Notes: generated from the sequence alone by a model not told the origin. Positions 29,240 to 38,898 are shown, counted from the stretch's first letter. The stretch is 64,000 bases of DNA from Bradyrhizobium diazoefficiens (GCF_018131015.1 NZ_JAFCJJ010000008.1:124001-188000); one strand, 5' to 3'. Program-made: numbers and translations.

Positions 29240-29742
29240 TGGCGAGCCCTTTTTCCCGCGGCCTCGGGATGGCCACGGATTCGTCCGATTTGGAATTGTT
29301 CTGAGCCTTAGCGCAGTGCACCAATGGGCGCAAGACACGCTGCTTTTCAGGCCCTTTGCCGCTCCCCAAACGGTGGAAATCCCAGAATCGCCCGGCGCTG
29401 GTATGGAGCAGATCGTCCACCCCAGCAAGGGCGGCACAGTTTTGCAGGGCAGCAGTTCTGGGATTGCGGCGCACGGACCCGCGGGCGCGATCCGCCGTGT
29501 TCCGCCCTGGCAAAATGCACGGTTTTTTGGCGCGGCGGCGGATCCAGGCCGAGGCGCCCCGCCCGACCGTCACGGCATACCGGCCGCCCTCCCCTGAGCC
29601 GCGCAGCCAAGAGGCGGCTGCCATGCATCATGATGGGGCCAAGGTCCCCTCTGGCGAATGCGTCGGGACGGGCGAATGCTCGCTTCCGCCGGCGCACCCG
29701 CCAGAGCTGCGCTAACCGATCACTGGGGCGTGTGCCCAATCC
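29240..29742. other. intergenic upstream of the nuo operon
   Basis: About 500 bp between nuoA and the end of the TonB receptor gene. Open frames here in several phases lack a convincing start site or family resemblance. The nuo promoter should lie here on the minus strand, but I see no confident -35/-10 pair and no clear terminator for the receptor gene. Confidence 0.5.
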
Positions 29743-32022
29743 TCACCATTTGTAGGAGACGCTGGCGGTGACACGGCGGCGGTCGCCGTAGAAGCAGGCG
29801 CCCTCCGACGCACAGCTCGCGACATAGACCTTGTCGCTCAAATTGATCACGTTGAGCGCGGTGCGCCAGTTCTGCCATTCGTAATGGACCGCGAGATCGC
29901 CGAGCACCACCGCGGGAACCTCGAGGGTGTTGGGGATGTCGGCCCAGGACGAGCCGACGTAGCGCACGCCGCCGCCGAAGCCGAAGCCGTCGAGCGGCCC
30001 GTCCCTGAAGGTGTAGTCCGCCCAGCCCGAAACCAGCATCGAAGGCGTGTTGGTCGGCGTCTTGCCGATCACGGTCGGGGCGATGTCCTTGCTGTTGAAG
30101 ATATGATAGGCGGTGAAGGCGCCGATCAGCTTCAGCTCCCTGGTGGCATTGGCCACGGCTTCAAGCTCGATGCCGCGCGAGGTGACCTCGCCGGTCTGAT
30201 TCTGCAGCGTGACGATGGCGCCCGGCGCGGTGGAAGCCACGTTCTGGCGCTTCAGGTCGAACACCGCGGCGGTAAAGTAGCCGTCGAATCCCCTGGGCGC
30301 GACCTTGACGCCGATCTCGGCCTGCTGGCCGGTCTCCGGCAGGAACAACTGGTTCGTCGCGTTGAGGCCGATGACCGGATTGTAGCTCGTCGCATAGGAG
30401 ACGTAGGGCGCAATCCCGTTGTCGAAATTGTAGATCAGCCCGGCGCGGCCGCTGAACTTGCTGTCGTCGCGCTGGCCGACGACGGCATCGGTGTCGCGCG
30501 CCGCCTGCCTCGTCTCGACCCAGTCGTTGCGGCCGCTCAGCACCAGCGTGAAATTACCGAGCTTCATCTGGTCCTGCAGATAGGTACCGGCCTGCTTCTG
30601 CGTGATGAGGAAGTTGCGGAACGGCGCGGTCGGCAGCGGAACCTCAGCCGCCCCATAGGCGGGATTGAAGACGTTGATCGGCGGCACGCCGAAGCCGAAG
30701 GCCTGATAGTCGTCGATCTGATAGCCCTTCAGGTCGAGCCCGAACAGCATGGTGTGCCTCACCGCGCCGGTGTTGAAGCGATACTCGAGCTGGTTGTCGA
30801 GATCGGCCTGGCTGGCGGTGTCCTTCGCATACCAATTGTAGCGGCCGAGCGAGGCGGTGTTGATGTCAGCCCAGCCGCTGCCGACGTATCCGCGATAGGT
30901 CAGGTCGACATGGGCAAAGCGCGCGTTCTGCCGGAACGTGACATCGTCGGTGAGATTGCGCTCGAACTGATAGCCGAGCATCTCCTGCTCGCGCGTGAAC
31001 TTGTCGACGCCGGGATCGCCGGCAAAGAAGCTGGTCGGGATCCTGCCGAACGGCGCGTTGGTCACCGTGCCCTGGTAAGGCAGGAAGTTGATGCCGCGGG
31101 TGTCGGTCTTCGAGGCCGAGGCAAGCACCGTGAAGGTCGTGTCGGCATCCGGCTTCCAGGTGAATGACGGCGCGATGAAGTAGTTGTTGTCGGGCGTGAA
31201 GTCGACCTGGGTGCCGCCGTTCCGGACCTCGCCGACGACGCGGTAGAACAACTTGCCGTCTTGTTTGCCGTCCTGCGGCTGCGTCGCAACGGGTCCGCCG
31301 ACATCAAAGCCGACATAGGCGTTGCCGAAATTGTTGACGCCGGTCTCGACGTAGCGGATCGGCTCGGCCGGCGGCAGCTTGCTGATGACGTTGACGATGC
31401 CGCTCGGGCTCGATCCGCCGTAGAGCACGGCGGACGGACCGCGCAGCACCTCGATGCGCTCCATGTTGGAGGGCGGAAGCCGCCAGCTCGCATAGGCGGT
31501 GTAGAACAGCTGCATGCCGTCCAGGAACAGCCCGATGTCGTCGGACTTGAAGCCGCGGATCAGCCACCAGTCGTTGCGCGTGTCCGCGCCGAAGGTGCCG
31601 GCGCGGACGCCTGCGGTGTAGCGCAGGGCCTCGTCGAGCTTGGCCGGCTTCTGGTCGCGGATCTGCTCGGCGCCGACCACCGACACCGACTGCGGCGTCT
31701 GCATGATCGGCGTGGCGGTCTTGGTGCCGGAGGAGCTGCGGTTGGCGACATAGCCGTGGACGGGACCGCGCGCGGTCTCCACGAATCCGGCGCTGCGCTG
31801 CGGCTGCGGTTTCTGGTTGTTGGCGATGGGCGTCGAACGCTGCGCGCGGCGCGGTGCGGTCGCTGCCGCGCGGCGGCGTTGTTCCGGAGCCGCGACGGTA
31901 ACTGGCGGCAGGTTGGCCGCTCCGGTTTGCGTCGATGATTGTGCGAACGATGCCTGCGGCACCAGAATACAAGCGGATGCGGTCGCCAACACGGCCGACC
32001 GCAGCATACGAAGACAGTTCAA
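29743..32022 (-). CDS. TonB-dependent siderophore receptor
   Basis: A 759-residue outer-membrane receptor. It has a signal peptide (residues 1-27, ending FAQS), a Pro/Arg-rich spacer, then a plug domain (TPQSVSVVGAEQIRDQKPAK, RGFKSDDIGLFLDGMQ, RIEVLRGPSAVLYGGSSPSG) and a 22-strand barrel ending in aromatic YKW. The pattern matches FhuA/FoxA-like ferric hydroxamate or ferrichrome receptors; the exact ligand is unknown. There is no STN signalling domain, so it is probably a transporter only. It is a single gene with its own upstream region, which holds a hairpin and a palindrome. Confidence 0.9.
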   Translation of the reverse strand: MNCLRMLRSAVLATASACILVPQASFAQSSTQTGAANLPPVTVAAPEQRRRAAATAPRRAQRSTPIANNQKPQPQRSAGFVETARGPVHGYVANRSSSGTKTATPIMQTPQSVSVVGAEQIRDQKPAKLDEALRYTAGVRAGTFGADTRNDWWLIRGFKSDDIGLFLDGMQLFYTAYASWRLPPSNMERIEVLRGPSAVLYGGSSPSGIVNVISKLPPAEPIRYVETGVNNFGNAYVGFDVGGPVATQPQDGKQDGKLFYRVVGEVRNGGTQVDFTPDNNYFIAPSFTWKPDADTTFTVLASASKTDTRGINFLPYQGTVTNAPFGRIPTSFFAGDPGVDKFTREQEMLGYQFERNLTDDVTFRQNARFAHVDLTYRGYVGSGWADINTASLGRYNWYAKDTASQADLDNQLEYRFNTGAVRHTMLFGLDLKGYQIDDYQAFGFGVPPINVFNPAYGAAEVPLPTAPFRNFLITQKQAGTYLQDQMKLGNFTLVLSGRNDWVETRQAARDTDAVVGQRDDSKFSGRAGLIYNFDNGIAPYVSYATSYNPVIGLNATNQLFLPETGQQAEIGVKVAPRGFDGYFTAAVFDLKRQNVASTAPGAIVTLQNQTGEVTSRGIELEAVANATRELKLIGAFTAYHIFNSKDIAPTVIGKTPTNTPSMLVSGWADYTFRDGPLDGFGFGGGVRYVGSSWADIPNTLEVPAVVLGDLAVHYEWQNWRTALNVINLSDKVYVASCASEGACFYGDRRRVTASVSYKW

Positions 32023-32053
32023 CGCGCCACCCCAAAATACGTGATCAGTGCGT

Positions 32054-32095
32054 CATGCCGTCGTTTCCCCCAACGGCATGCGTTGCGTCGACGCA
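32054..32095. promoter_or_regulatory. hairpin and palindrome upstream of the TonB receptor
   Basis: CATGCCGT (32054-32061) and ACGGCATG (32073-32080) form an 8-bp perfect hairpin, and TGCGTCGACGCA (32084-32095) is a 12-bp perfect palindrome. Both lie 32 to 73 bp upstream of the receptor start. They may be an operator or an mRNA leader structure; no known iron box matches clearly. Confidence 0.35.
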
Positions 32096-32179
32096 TTATG
32101 GGAGCGCGCGCGATTCACCTAATTGAATGGCTCTTAGAACGAGTCCAACTCCGGCGTGATGTTGCCGGTGGTTTCCGCG

Positions 32180-32692
32180 CTAGCGCGCTTCCTTTTCGGA
32201 CTCGAGCATCCGCTCCGCAGTCGCGGTGAGACGCTCGATCTGCGCGAGCAACGTCTCGAACTCGTCCCTGCTCAGTTGTTCGAGCAGCAGACGATTGCGC
32301 TCCTGCGCGCCGGCGACGATCGCATCGTGGGCGGCGAGGCCCGCGGCCGTCAGCGAGACCAGCACCTCGCGGCTGTCTCTTGGATTCGCCGACTTCGCGA
32401 TCAGCCTGCGCGACACCAGTTCGGCGAGCGCGCGGCTGATCTGTCCCTTGTCCTGGCCGACCGCTTCGGCGAGCCGCGCCACGCTCATCGGCGGGCGCCG
32501 GCCGAGCGAGGCGACCAGCCCGAACTCGACCGAGGACAATCCGGCAAGCCGCTTGTAGCGCAGGATGGCGCCGCGCTTGAGCAGGTTGGCGAGCACCATC
32601 AGCCGCGACGACAGCATCACGGTGATCGGCGCCGGCTCGCCCTTGTCCGCCGCGGGCGTCGCCCGCCGGCCCCTGGCCGATGTCTGGTTCAT
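32180..32692 (-). CDS. MarR-family transcriptional regulator
   Basis: A 170-residue winged-helix regulator. The DNA-binding part contains RRPPMSVARLAEAVGQDKGQ, ISRALAELVSRRLI and NPRDSREVLVSLTAAG (wing). Helices on both sides form the dimer interface. It is divergent from the Rieske oxygenase gene; a 19-bp near-perfect palindrome lies between them. I infer that it controls the oxygenase/MFS genes and itself in response to an aromatic ligand. Confidence 0.88.
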   Translation of the reverse strand: MNQTSARGRRATPAADKGEPAPITVMLSSRLMVLANLLKRGAILRYKRLAGLSSVEFGLVASLGRRPPMSVARLAEAVGQDKGQISRALAELVSRRLIAKSANPRDSREVLVSLTAAGLAAHDAIVAGAQERNRLLLEQLSRDEFETLLAQIERLTATAERMLESEKEAR

Positions 32693-32779
32693 GGTTCACC
32701 TCTGCCAAGAAAGCCGGGACCTGCCAAGCCCGCGGCCGCTCTCACTCCATCCGAACGCAAGTATGGAGTGTCGGGAATA

Positions 32780-32798
32780 TCGTTGACATTGTCATCGA
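32780..32798. promoter_or_regulatory. probable MarR operator
   Basis: TCGTTGACATTGTCATCGA is symmetric about its centre except for one mirror pair (positions 4 and 16). It lies in the gap between the divergent MarR and Rieske oxygenase genes, 71 bp before the oxygenase ATG, and includes a TTGACA that could be a -35 element. The size fits a MarR dimer site. Confidence 0.5.
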
Positions 32799-32868
32799 AT
32801 TATTTTTCACTGGGCGGTGCGTGAGAAAAGCGACCGGGCGTGGCAAGGGCCGCCGCGGGAGGAACATC

Positions 32869-34059
32869 ATGTCGATCACCCAGCGGGATCGCGACCTCGG
32901 CACCGGCTATGCGATGAAGCCGGCGCAGACGCGCACCGAGCTGACCTCGGTCGTGCGCGGCACGCCGATGGGCGAATTGCTCCGCCGCTACTGGCATCCG
33001 GTCGCCCTCGCCGGTGACGCGACCGGCACGCCAATGAAAGTGCGGGCACTTGGCGAGGATCTCATCCTGTTCCGCGACAAGCACGACCGCGCCGGCCTGC
33101 TGCACGCCCGCTGCTGCCATCGCGGCACCACGCTCTACTATGGCAAGGTCGAGGAAGACGGCATTCGCTGCTGCTATCACGGCTGGAAGTTCGACACCCA
33201 GGGCCATTGCCTGGAGCAGCCCTGCGAGCCCGACGGCGGCCCGTTCAAGGACAAGGTGCGCCAGCCCTGGTATCCGATCGAGGAGCGCTACGGGCTGATC
33301 TTCGCCTATATGGGCCCGGCCGGGAAACGGCCGGTGCTGCCGCGCTACGAGTGCCTGGAAAACATGGACGACGGCGAGTTCGTCGAGGCCGACGATTCCT
33401 CGATCGGCGGTGGCGGGCCGGCAATCATTCCCTGCAACTGGCTGCAGCATTTCGAGAACGTGGTCGATCCCTACCACGTGCCGGTGCTGCACGGCTCGTT
33501 CTCGGGGCCACAATTCACCAACATGATGGCCTCGATGCCGGAGGTGACGTTCGACCGGACGGCGCGCGGCGTCGCCGTGCGCTCGATCCGCAAGCAGGAC
33601 GACGACAAGGTATTTTACCGCGTCACCGAAGCCGCACTTCCTACCCTGCGCGTGGTGCCGAACCCGCGCGTGGCCCAATTCGCGCGCGTCGAGTCGATCG
33701 GCTGGACGCTGCCGATCGACGACACCTCGTTCCGCATCTATGTCGCCGGCCGGGTCAAAAATTCCGGCGACATCGGCCGCATGCGCTCGAAGTTCAACGG
33801 CAAGTTCTGGTGGGACATGACGGAACTGGAGCACCAGCAATTCCCCGGCGACTACGAGGCACAGGTCGGCCAGGGCGAGGTGACCGTTCACTCCGAGGAG
33901 CATTTCGGCCAGAGCGACCGCGGCATCATGATGATCCGGCGCATGCTGGGCGACCAACTCGAGGCGCTCGCGGCGGGCCGCGATCCGATCGGCGTGACGT
34001 TCGACGCAAGCGCGCCGCCGGTCGAATTCGAAGCGGGGAATTTCATCCGCGACGCCTGA
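32869..34059 (+). CDS. Rieske non-heme iron oxygenase, alpha subunit
   Basis: A 396-residue, cytoplasmic ring-hydroxylating or demethylating oxygenase. The Rieske ligands are C82-x-H84 and C101-x2-H104. The mononuclear iron site is in ENVVDPYHVPVLHGS (Asn/Asp and two His). The size and layout resemble phthalate 4,5-dioxygenase and related demethylases. GGGAGGAAC precedes the ATG. No reductase or ferredoxin gene is adjacent, so electrons must come from elsewhere. An MFS gene follows after 51 bp. Substrate unknown, probably aromatic. Confidence 0.9.
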   Translation: MSITQRDRDLGTGYAMKPAQTRTELTSVVRGTPMGELLRRYWHPVALAGDATGTPMKVRALGEDLILFRDKHDRAGLLHARCCHRGTTLYYGKVEEDGIRCCYHGWKFDTQGHCLEQPCEPDGGPFKDKVRQPWYPIEERYGLIFAYMGPAGKRPVLPRYECLENMDDGEFVEADDSSIGGGGPAIIPCNWLQHFENVVDPYHVPVLHGSFSGPQFTNMMASMPEVTFDRTARGVAVRSIRKQDDDKVFYRVTEAALPTLRVVPNPRVAQFARVESIGWTLPIDDTSFRIYVAGRVKNSGDIGRMRSKFNGKFWWDMTELEHQQFPGDYEAQVGQGEVTVHSEEHFGQSDRGIMMIRRMLGDQLEALAAGRDPIGVTFDASAPPVEFEAGNFIRDA

Positions 34060-34110
34060 AGCAACCAGCTCCGGCAAGGGTTGGACCGACGACGACAATT
34101 GGGGGAAGCG

Positions 34111-35397
34111 ATGGTCGATGTGACGTCACAGACCTCGGTGCAAACGGCGGCCACGCCGTCGGCGCGGCGCTACTACGTGCTGGGCCTGCTCACCGTCGTC
34201 TACGCTCTGAACTTCCTCGACCGCACGATCTTCAACGTCCTGATCGAGCCGATCAAGAAGGAGTTTCAGCTCAGCGACACCATGATGGGCCTGCTCGCAG
34301 GCTTCGGTTTCGCGCTGTTCTATTCCCTGCTCGGCCTCCCCATCGCGCGCGCCGCCGACCGGTTCAACCGGCGCAACATCGTCGCCGTGGCGTTGGCGTT
34401 CTGGAGCGCGATGACGGCGCTGTGCGGCGCGGCTTCCAGCGTGACCTCGCTGGCGCTGGCGCGCATTGGCGTCAGCATCGGCGAGTCCGCAAGCTCGCCC
34501 GCCTCGCAATCCGTCGTCGCCGATCTCTTCACCAAGAACGAGCGCCCGCGCGCGCTCGGCATCTACGCCATCGGCACCTATCTCGGCATCTTCCTCGGCT
34601 ATTTCGTCGGCGGCTACGTCAACCAGCACTACGGCTGGCGGATGGCGTTCTACGTCGCCGGCCTGCCCGGCATCCTGCTCGCCCTGATCCTGTGGCTGAC
34701 GATCTCCGAGCCGAAGCGCGGCGCGATGCAGGAGAGCTTTGTGCCGGAGCCGCTCGGGCCGACGTTGCGCTTCCTGGCATCCCAGCAAAGCTTCATCATC
34801 GTCCTGATCGGCTTCTGCCTGACCACCTACACCAACTACGCGACCGCGGCCTGGATTCCGCCGTTCCTCGCCCGCGTGCATCATCTGTCGAGCGCCGAGA
34901 TCGGCACCTATGCCGGCACCTTCAAGGGGCTCGCCGGCATGGCCGGCACCCTGCTCGGCGGCTTCCTAGTGGCGCAAGTGAGCCGCCGCGACGACCGCTG
35001 GAAGCTGTGGGCACCGGCAATCACCTCAGGGCTCGCCGGCCCCGTCTTCGCGCTGTGCATGCTGACGCAGGATTTCACGATGATGGTGGCGATGCTGGCG
35101 CTGACCTCGTTTTTGGCCGGCTTCCATCTCGGGCCGATTTTTGCGATCGCGCAGACCGTGGCCAAGCCCAGCATGCGGGCGCTCGCCTCCGCACTGGTCG
35201 CGCTGAGCGCTACCTGCTTCGGCCAGGGCGTCGGCCCGCTCGCCGTCGGCGTGGTCAACGACGCCTTGAAGGGCAGTTTTGGTGCGGACGCCGTGCGCTA
35301 TTCCCTGCTCTCGGCCTCGGTCACGACCATGCTCGGCGCCCTGCTCTTCATCTGGGCGGCGCGGACCATCCGCACCGACATCGTGCGGGCGAGCTGA
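34111..35397 (+). CDS. MFS transporter
   Basis: A 428-residue inner-membrane transporter with about 12 helices. The motif between helices 2 and 3 is GLPIARAADRFNRRN, and NFLDRTIFNVL in helix 1 is typical of spinster/ACS-like and aromatic-acid carriers. The ATG at 34111 follows GGGGGAAGCG. It is probably cotranscribed with the Rieske oxygenase and imports its substrate (inference). Confidence 0.88.
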   Translation: MVDVTSQTSVQTAATPSARRYYVLGLLTVVYALNFLDRTIFNVLIEPIKKEFQLSDTMMGLLAGFGFALFYSLLGLPIARAADRFNRRNIVAVALAFWSAMTALCGAASSVTSLALARIGVSIGESASSPASQSVVADLFTKNERPRALGIYAIGTYLGIFLGYFVGGYVNQHYGWRMAFYVAGLPGILLALILWLTISEPKRGAMQESFVPEPLGPTLRFLASQQSFIIVLIGFCLTTYTNYATAAWIPPFLARVHHLSSAEIGTYAGTFKGLAGMAGTLLGGFLVAQVSRRDDRWKLWAPAITSGLAGPVFALCMLTQDFTMMVAMLALTSFLAGFHLGPIFAIAQTVAKPSMRALASALVALSATCFGQGVGPLAVGVVNDALKGSFGADAVRYSLLSASVTTMLGALLFIWAARTIRTDIVRAS

Positions 35398-35403
35398 GTC
35401 CCC

Positions 35404-36312
35404 TCACGCGCTCATGAAGGCGAGCATGTCCGCAAGCAGGCGCTCGCCATGCGTCAGCGGCAGCGGATGCGGCGCGCCCTCGTAGACGGAGAGCTTGCTG
35501 CCCTTGATCAGGCGCGCGGTTTTTGCCCCCGTCAACGGCAGCGGCGCGCTGGCATCCTTGTCGCCATGGACGATCAGCGTCGGCCGGTCGATCCCCGCGG
35601 CGGCCATCCGGAGATCGGCGAATGCAATTGCCTCGCGGCACGCCAGCGCCACGGGCAACGGCACGCTGAGCATCATCGCGCGAATCCAGGCCCGCGTGAT
35701 CTCCGGCGTCTCCGCCGTGAAGAACGGCGCTTCGTTCGCCGCGATCCATTTGGCGAAGTCGCGCGCGATGGCCGCATCGTCGGCCTCGATCATCGCCTTC
35801 GGTACGCCGTCCGGATTGTCTTCGGTCCGAAGCAGGAACGGCGTCGTTGGTGCAATCAGCACCAGCCGTGCGATCCGCTCCGATCCGTGGCGGGCCAGAT
35901 AATTCACCGCCTCGGCCGTTCCCATCGAGAAGCCGACCAGCGTGACGTTGCGCAGGTCGCGCGCCTCGATCACGGCGGCGACGTCGTCGCTCAGCGTGTC
36001 GAGGTCATAGCCCGTCGAGGGCATCTCGGAGCGGCCGTGGCCGCGCCGGTCGGGCGCGATGCAGCGGAAACCCCGTGCGTTGAGCGCGACGATATGGCTG
36101 CCCCAGATGCTCGCATCGAAGGTCCAGGCCGACAACAGCAGCACCGGTTGTCCGCTTCCAAAATCCTGCACGAAGAGCCGCGTGCCGTCCTTGGCGGTCA
36201 CATAGGGCGGTCGCGCCACCGGCCCTGCCGCGGCGGCCGGCGCGCTCGCAACGGCGGCCGCGGCAAAGGCGGTCCCGAGCAACGTGGCTTCGAGGACGGT
36301 TCGACGATTCAT
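35404..36312 (-). CDS. alpha/beta-hydrolase with Tat-type signal
   Basis: A 302-residue hydrolase of the chloroperoxidase/haloperoxidase-like group. The N-terminus MNRRTVLEATLLGTAF is Tat-like with an Ala-rich cleavage region, suggesting export. VGFSMGTAEAVNYLARHG carries the nucleophile Ser, APDRRGHGRS the oxyanion region, LIVHGDKDASAPL the acid, and GAPHPLPLTHGERL the His. It is convergent with the MFS gene (6 bp between stops), so it has its own promoter. Substrate unknown; it may act in the same catabolic route. Confidence 0.85.
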   Translation of the reverse strand: MNRRTVLEATLLGTAFAAAAVASAPAAAAGPVARPPYVTAKDGTRLFVQDFGSGQPVLLLSAWTFDASIWGSHIVALNARGFRCIAPDRRGHGRSEMPSTGYDLDTLSDDVAAVIEARDLRNVTLVGFSMGTAEAVNYLARHGSERIARLVLIAPTTPFLLRTEDNPDGVPKAMIEADDAAIARDFAKWIAANEAPFFTAETPEITRAWIRAMMLSVPLPVALACREAIAFADLRMAAAGIDRPTLIVHGDKDASAPLPLTGAKTARLIKGSKLSVYEGAPHPLPLTHGERLLADMLAFMSA

Positions 36313-36595
36313 GGTTCTCCTCCCTTGCAGATCGGCCGGCGTTCGCGGCCGATTTGGCGATCATGGCAAGGAGAAACTGCCCCCGCGATTACGCGGCAGG
36401 TAAGGCAGTCGATTGAGCGGGGCCGCCCTGGGTGGCTTCCGGACGGGCCGCTCCGCGCGCCCCCCGCAACCCGCGGCGCCATCAACCATATCGGCGGATG
36501 AAACCATTTTGCGGAACCCGCGAAACGATCCGGAAACAGATGGTCTCTAGAAAAAGGGGCAACAGACGGGCGGCAAAGCCCGTCGGGAGGCTCAG

Positions 36596-36799
36596 ATGAA
36601 CCACTCAATTCACTCTGCCGATCGGGCGACGCACCTCAAGATCGTGGTGGTGGCGCTGGTGGCCGGCATCGCCGTGGCCGCCTTCGGGATCGCAGCCCGC
36701 ACCAATGCCGAATACAGCCAGACCGCCCAGTCCACCCACGTGATCAAGGCCGGCAAGCCGGTGGTGGTGACCAGCTCTGCGATGTCGGAGATCCGCTAA
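36596..36799 (+). CDS. 67-residue membrane-anchored or secreted peptide
   Basis: GGGAGG lies 5 bases before the ATG, and a perfect terminator follows the stop, which marks a free-standing gene. One hydrophobic segment (IVVVALVAGIAVAAFGIAA, residues about 16-34) is followed by a polar tail. It resembles short uncharacterised proteins of Bradyrhizobium. Function unknown. Confidence 0.7.
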   Translation: MNHSIHSADRATHLKIVVVALVAGIAVAAFGIAARTNAEYSQTAQSTHVIKAGKPVVVTSSAMSEIR

Positions 36800-36823
36800 C
36801 ACGCCCTTTCCGGGCTGACGGAT

Positions 36824-36846
36824 GGCCGCCTCCGGGCGGCCTTTTT
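36824..36846 (+). terminator. rho-independent terminator
   Basis: The stem GGCCGCC/GGCGGCC with loop TCCG is followed by TTTTT. It lies 25 bp after the stop of the 67-residue protein gene. Confidence 0.88.
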
Positions 36847-36957
36847 CGTTTTCAGGGGCCTGTTGAGCCGGGATGCTCCGGTGCAGTGCAACTGTCCTTG
36901 ACTTCACCAAGCCCCGCCTTTAAGTCCCCCCTCGTTCCGCGGACATCAACGCGTCGT

Positions 36958-37034
<77 letters not shown>

Positions 37035-37242
37035 TTTTGGCAATCCCTTCATACCCTTAGCCAGATCTCCTCGCCCCTTTCTGCAGCGGCGATGACGATT
37101 GCCGTCGACCGGTGTGGCCCGGACCATAGTCAGCCGGCTCCCGAATCGTCTAGGCCTTGCCGGGACTTGGAGAGAATCCTCCTCGCGCACACGGAATTTC
37201 CGGGGATTCCCTGCATTTGGACATTCGAGGAGACCCAACAGC

Positions 37243-37542
37243 ATGGCGAAGAAGGCAGCCAGTCCCGTCACCATCACGCTCAAGCACCTCGCCGCCGACA
37301 TTGCCGAAAGCCAGGAACTCTCGAAGAAGCACGCCGAAGCCGTCCTGACCGACATGGTCGACCTGATCACCAGGCACCTGAAGAAGGGCGACCGGGTCCG
37401 GATCGTCGGCCTCGGCATCCTCCAGGTCCGCAAGCGCGCCGCCCGCACCGGTCGCAATCCCGCAACCGGCGAGGCGATCCACATCAAGGCGAGCAAGAAG
37501 GTCGCTTTCCGGCCGGTCAAGGAGCTCAAAGAGGCGATCTGA
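37243..37542 (+). CDS. HU-family DNA-binding protein
   Basis: A 99-residue, histone-like protein. The N-terminal helices contain DIAESQELSKKHAEAVLTDM, and the beta-arm region carries GRNPATGEAIHIKASKKVAF, the DNA-intercalating signature with a conserved Pro. GAGGAGA lies 9 to 12 bases upstream of the ATG. It probably compacts DNA or shapes the nucleoid; it is somewhat divergent from E. coli HU. It lies about 200 bp downstream of tRNA-Asp. Confidence 0.9.
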   Translation: MAKKAASPVTITLKHLAADIAESQELSKKHAEAVLTDMVDLITRHLKKGDRVRIVGLGILQVRKRAARTGRNPATGEAIHIKASKKVAFRPVKELKEAI

Positions 37543-37647
37543 GGCTCAACGTTTCGTTAAACCTGCATCCGGCGCGGGTTCCGGCCGCAATGCGGCGCGC
37601 TTTTCTGATATACCGCCTGCTTCCCTGACCCGGCGGTTCAAGCAGAA

Positions 37648-38898
37648 ATGTCCTCCCTCACCTTCACGCATACCGTGACCGAGCGCTTCCTGCGCTACGT
37701 CACCATCGACACCCAGTCCAATCCGGACTCCCCGTCCTCCCCCTCGACCGAGAAGCAGAAGGATCTCGGCCGCGTCCTCGTCGCCGAGCTCAAGGCCATG
37801 GGCGTCGCCGATGCCCATCTCGACGACTTTGGCTACGTCTATGCGACGATCCCGGCCAATACGCCCAAGAAGGTGCCGGTGATCTGCTTCTGCTCGCACA
37901 TGGACACCTCCCCCGACGTCACCGGCAAGAACGTCAAGCCGCAGATCGTCGAAAACTATCGCGGTGGCGACATCACGCTGCCGGCCGACACCAGCCAGGT
38001 GATCCGCTTCGCCGAACACCCGGCGCTGAAGACCCAGATCGGCAACGACATCATCACCACCGACGGCACCACGCTGCTCGGGGCCGACAACAAGGCCGGC
38101 GTCGCCGAGATCATGGATGCCGCGCACTTCTTCATCACCAACCCGGACGTGAAGCACGGCACGATCAAGATCCTGTTCACGCCGGACGAGGAGATCGGCC
38201 GCGGCGTCGACAATGTCGACCTGAAGAAGCTCGGCGCCGATTTCGGCTACACCATGGACGGCGAGAGCGCAGGCTCCGTCGAGGACGAGACGTTCTCGGC
38301 CGACGGCGCCAGCGTCGTCATCAACGGCGTCAGCGCCCATCCCGGTTACGCCAAGGGCAAGATGGAGCACGCGATCAAGATCGCGGCCGCCATCGTCGAG
38401 CGCCTGCCCAGGGAGGGCTGCTCGCCCGAGACCACGTCAGGCAAGCAGGGTTTCCTGCATCCGATCTCGATCGCCGGCGCGCTGGAGCAGGCGACGCTCT
38501 CCTTCATCGTGCGCGACTTCACCGAGGAAGGGCTGAAGGAGAAGGAGGCCCTGCTCGAGGGCATCGTCAAGGACGTGATGAAGGACTACCCGCGCTCGAC
38601 CTACCGCTTCGAGGTCCGGGAGCAGTACCGCAACATGAAGCAGGTGATCGACCGTCACCCGCACATTCTCGAATACGCCATCGAGGCGATCCGGCGCGCG
38701 GGCCTGCGCCCGATGCGCACCGCGATCCGCGGCGGCACCGACGGCTCGCGGCTGTCCTTCATGGGCCTGCCCTGCCCCAACATCTTCGCGGGCGAACATG
38801 CGTTCCACTCGCGCCTGGAATGGGTGAGCCGGCAGGACATGGAGAAGGCTGTGCAGACCATCGTACATCTGGCGATGATCTGGGAGGAACGGGCTTAG
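37648..38898 (+). CDS. pepT: peptidase T
   Basis: A 416-residue, cytoplasmic M20B zinc aminotripeptidase. Metal ligands lie in CFCSHMDTSPDV (His, Asp), LLGADNKAGVAE (bridging Asp), FTPDEEIGRG (Glu pair), TMDGE and the C-terminal EHAFHSRLEWV. Length matches the family. It starts about 100 bp after the HU gene and ends 18 bp from the convergent AraC gene. Confidence 0.93.
   Translation: MSSLTFTHTVTERFLRYVTIDTQSNPDSPSSPSTEKQKDLGRVLVAELKAMGVADAHLDDFGYVYATIPANTPKKVPVICFCSHMDTSPDVTGKNVKPQIVENYRGGDITLPADTSQVIRFAEHPALKTQIGNDIITTDGTTLLGADNKAGVAEIMDAAHFFITNPDVKHGTIKILFTPDEEIGRGVDNVDLKKLGADFGYTMDGESAGSVEDETFSADGASVVINGVSAHPGYAKGKMEHAIKIAAAIVERLPREGCSPETTSGKQGFLHPISIAGALEQATLSFIVRDFTEEGLKEKEALLEGIVKDVMKDYPRSTYRFEVREQYRNMKQVIDRHPHILEYAIEAIRRAGLRPMRTAIRGGTDGSRLSFMGLPCPNIFAGEHAFHSRLEWVSRQDMEKAVQTIVHLAMIWEERA

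Noticed and set aside
32132..32149. Possible Irr (ICE-type) box upstream of the TonB receptor
   Set aside because: Only one half, TTAGAA, fits; the second half deviates at several positions, so I did not annotate it as a site.
33207..35417. A 736-codon plus-strand frame running across the Rieske oxygenase and the MFS gene
   Set aside because: It is a shifted frame of two well-supported genes, Arg-rich and without domains.
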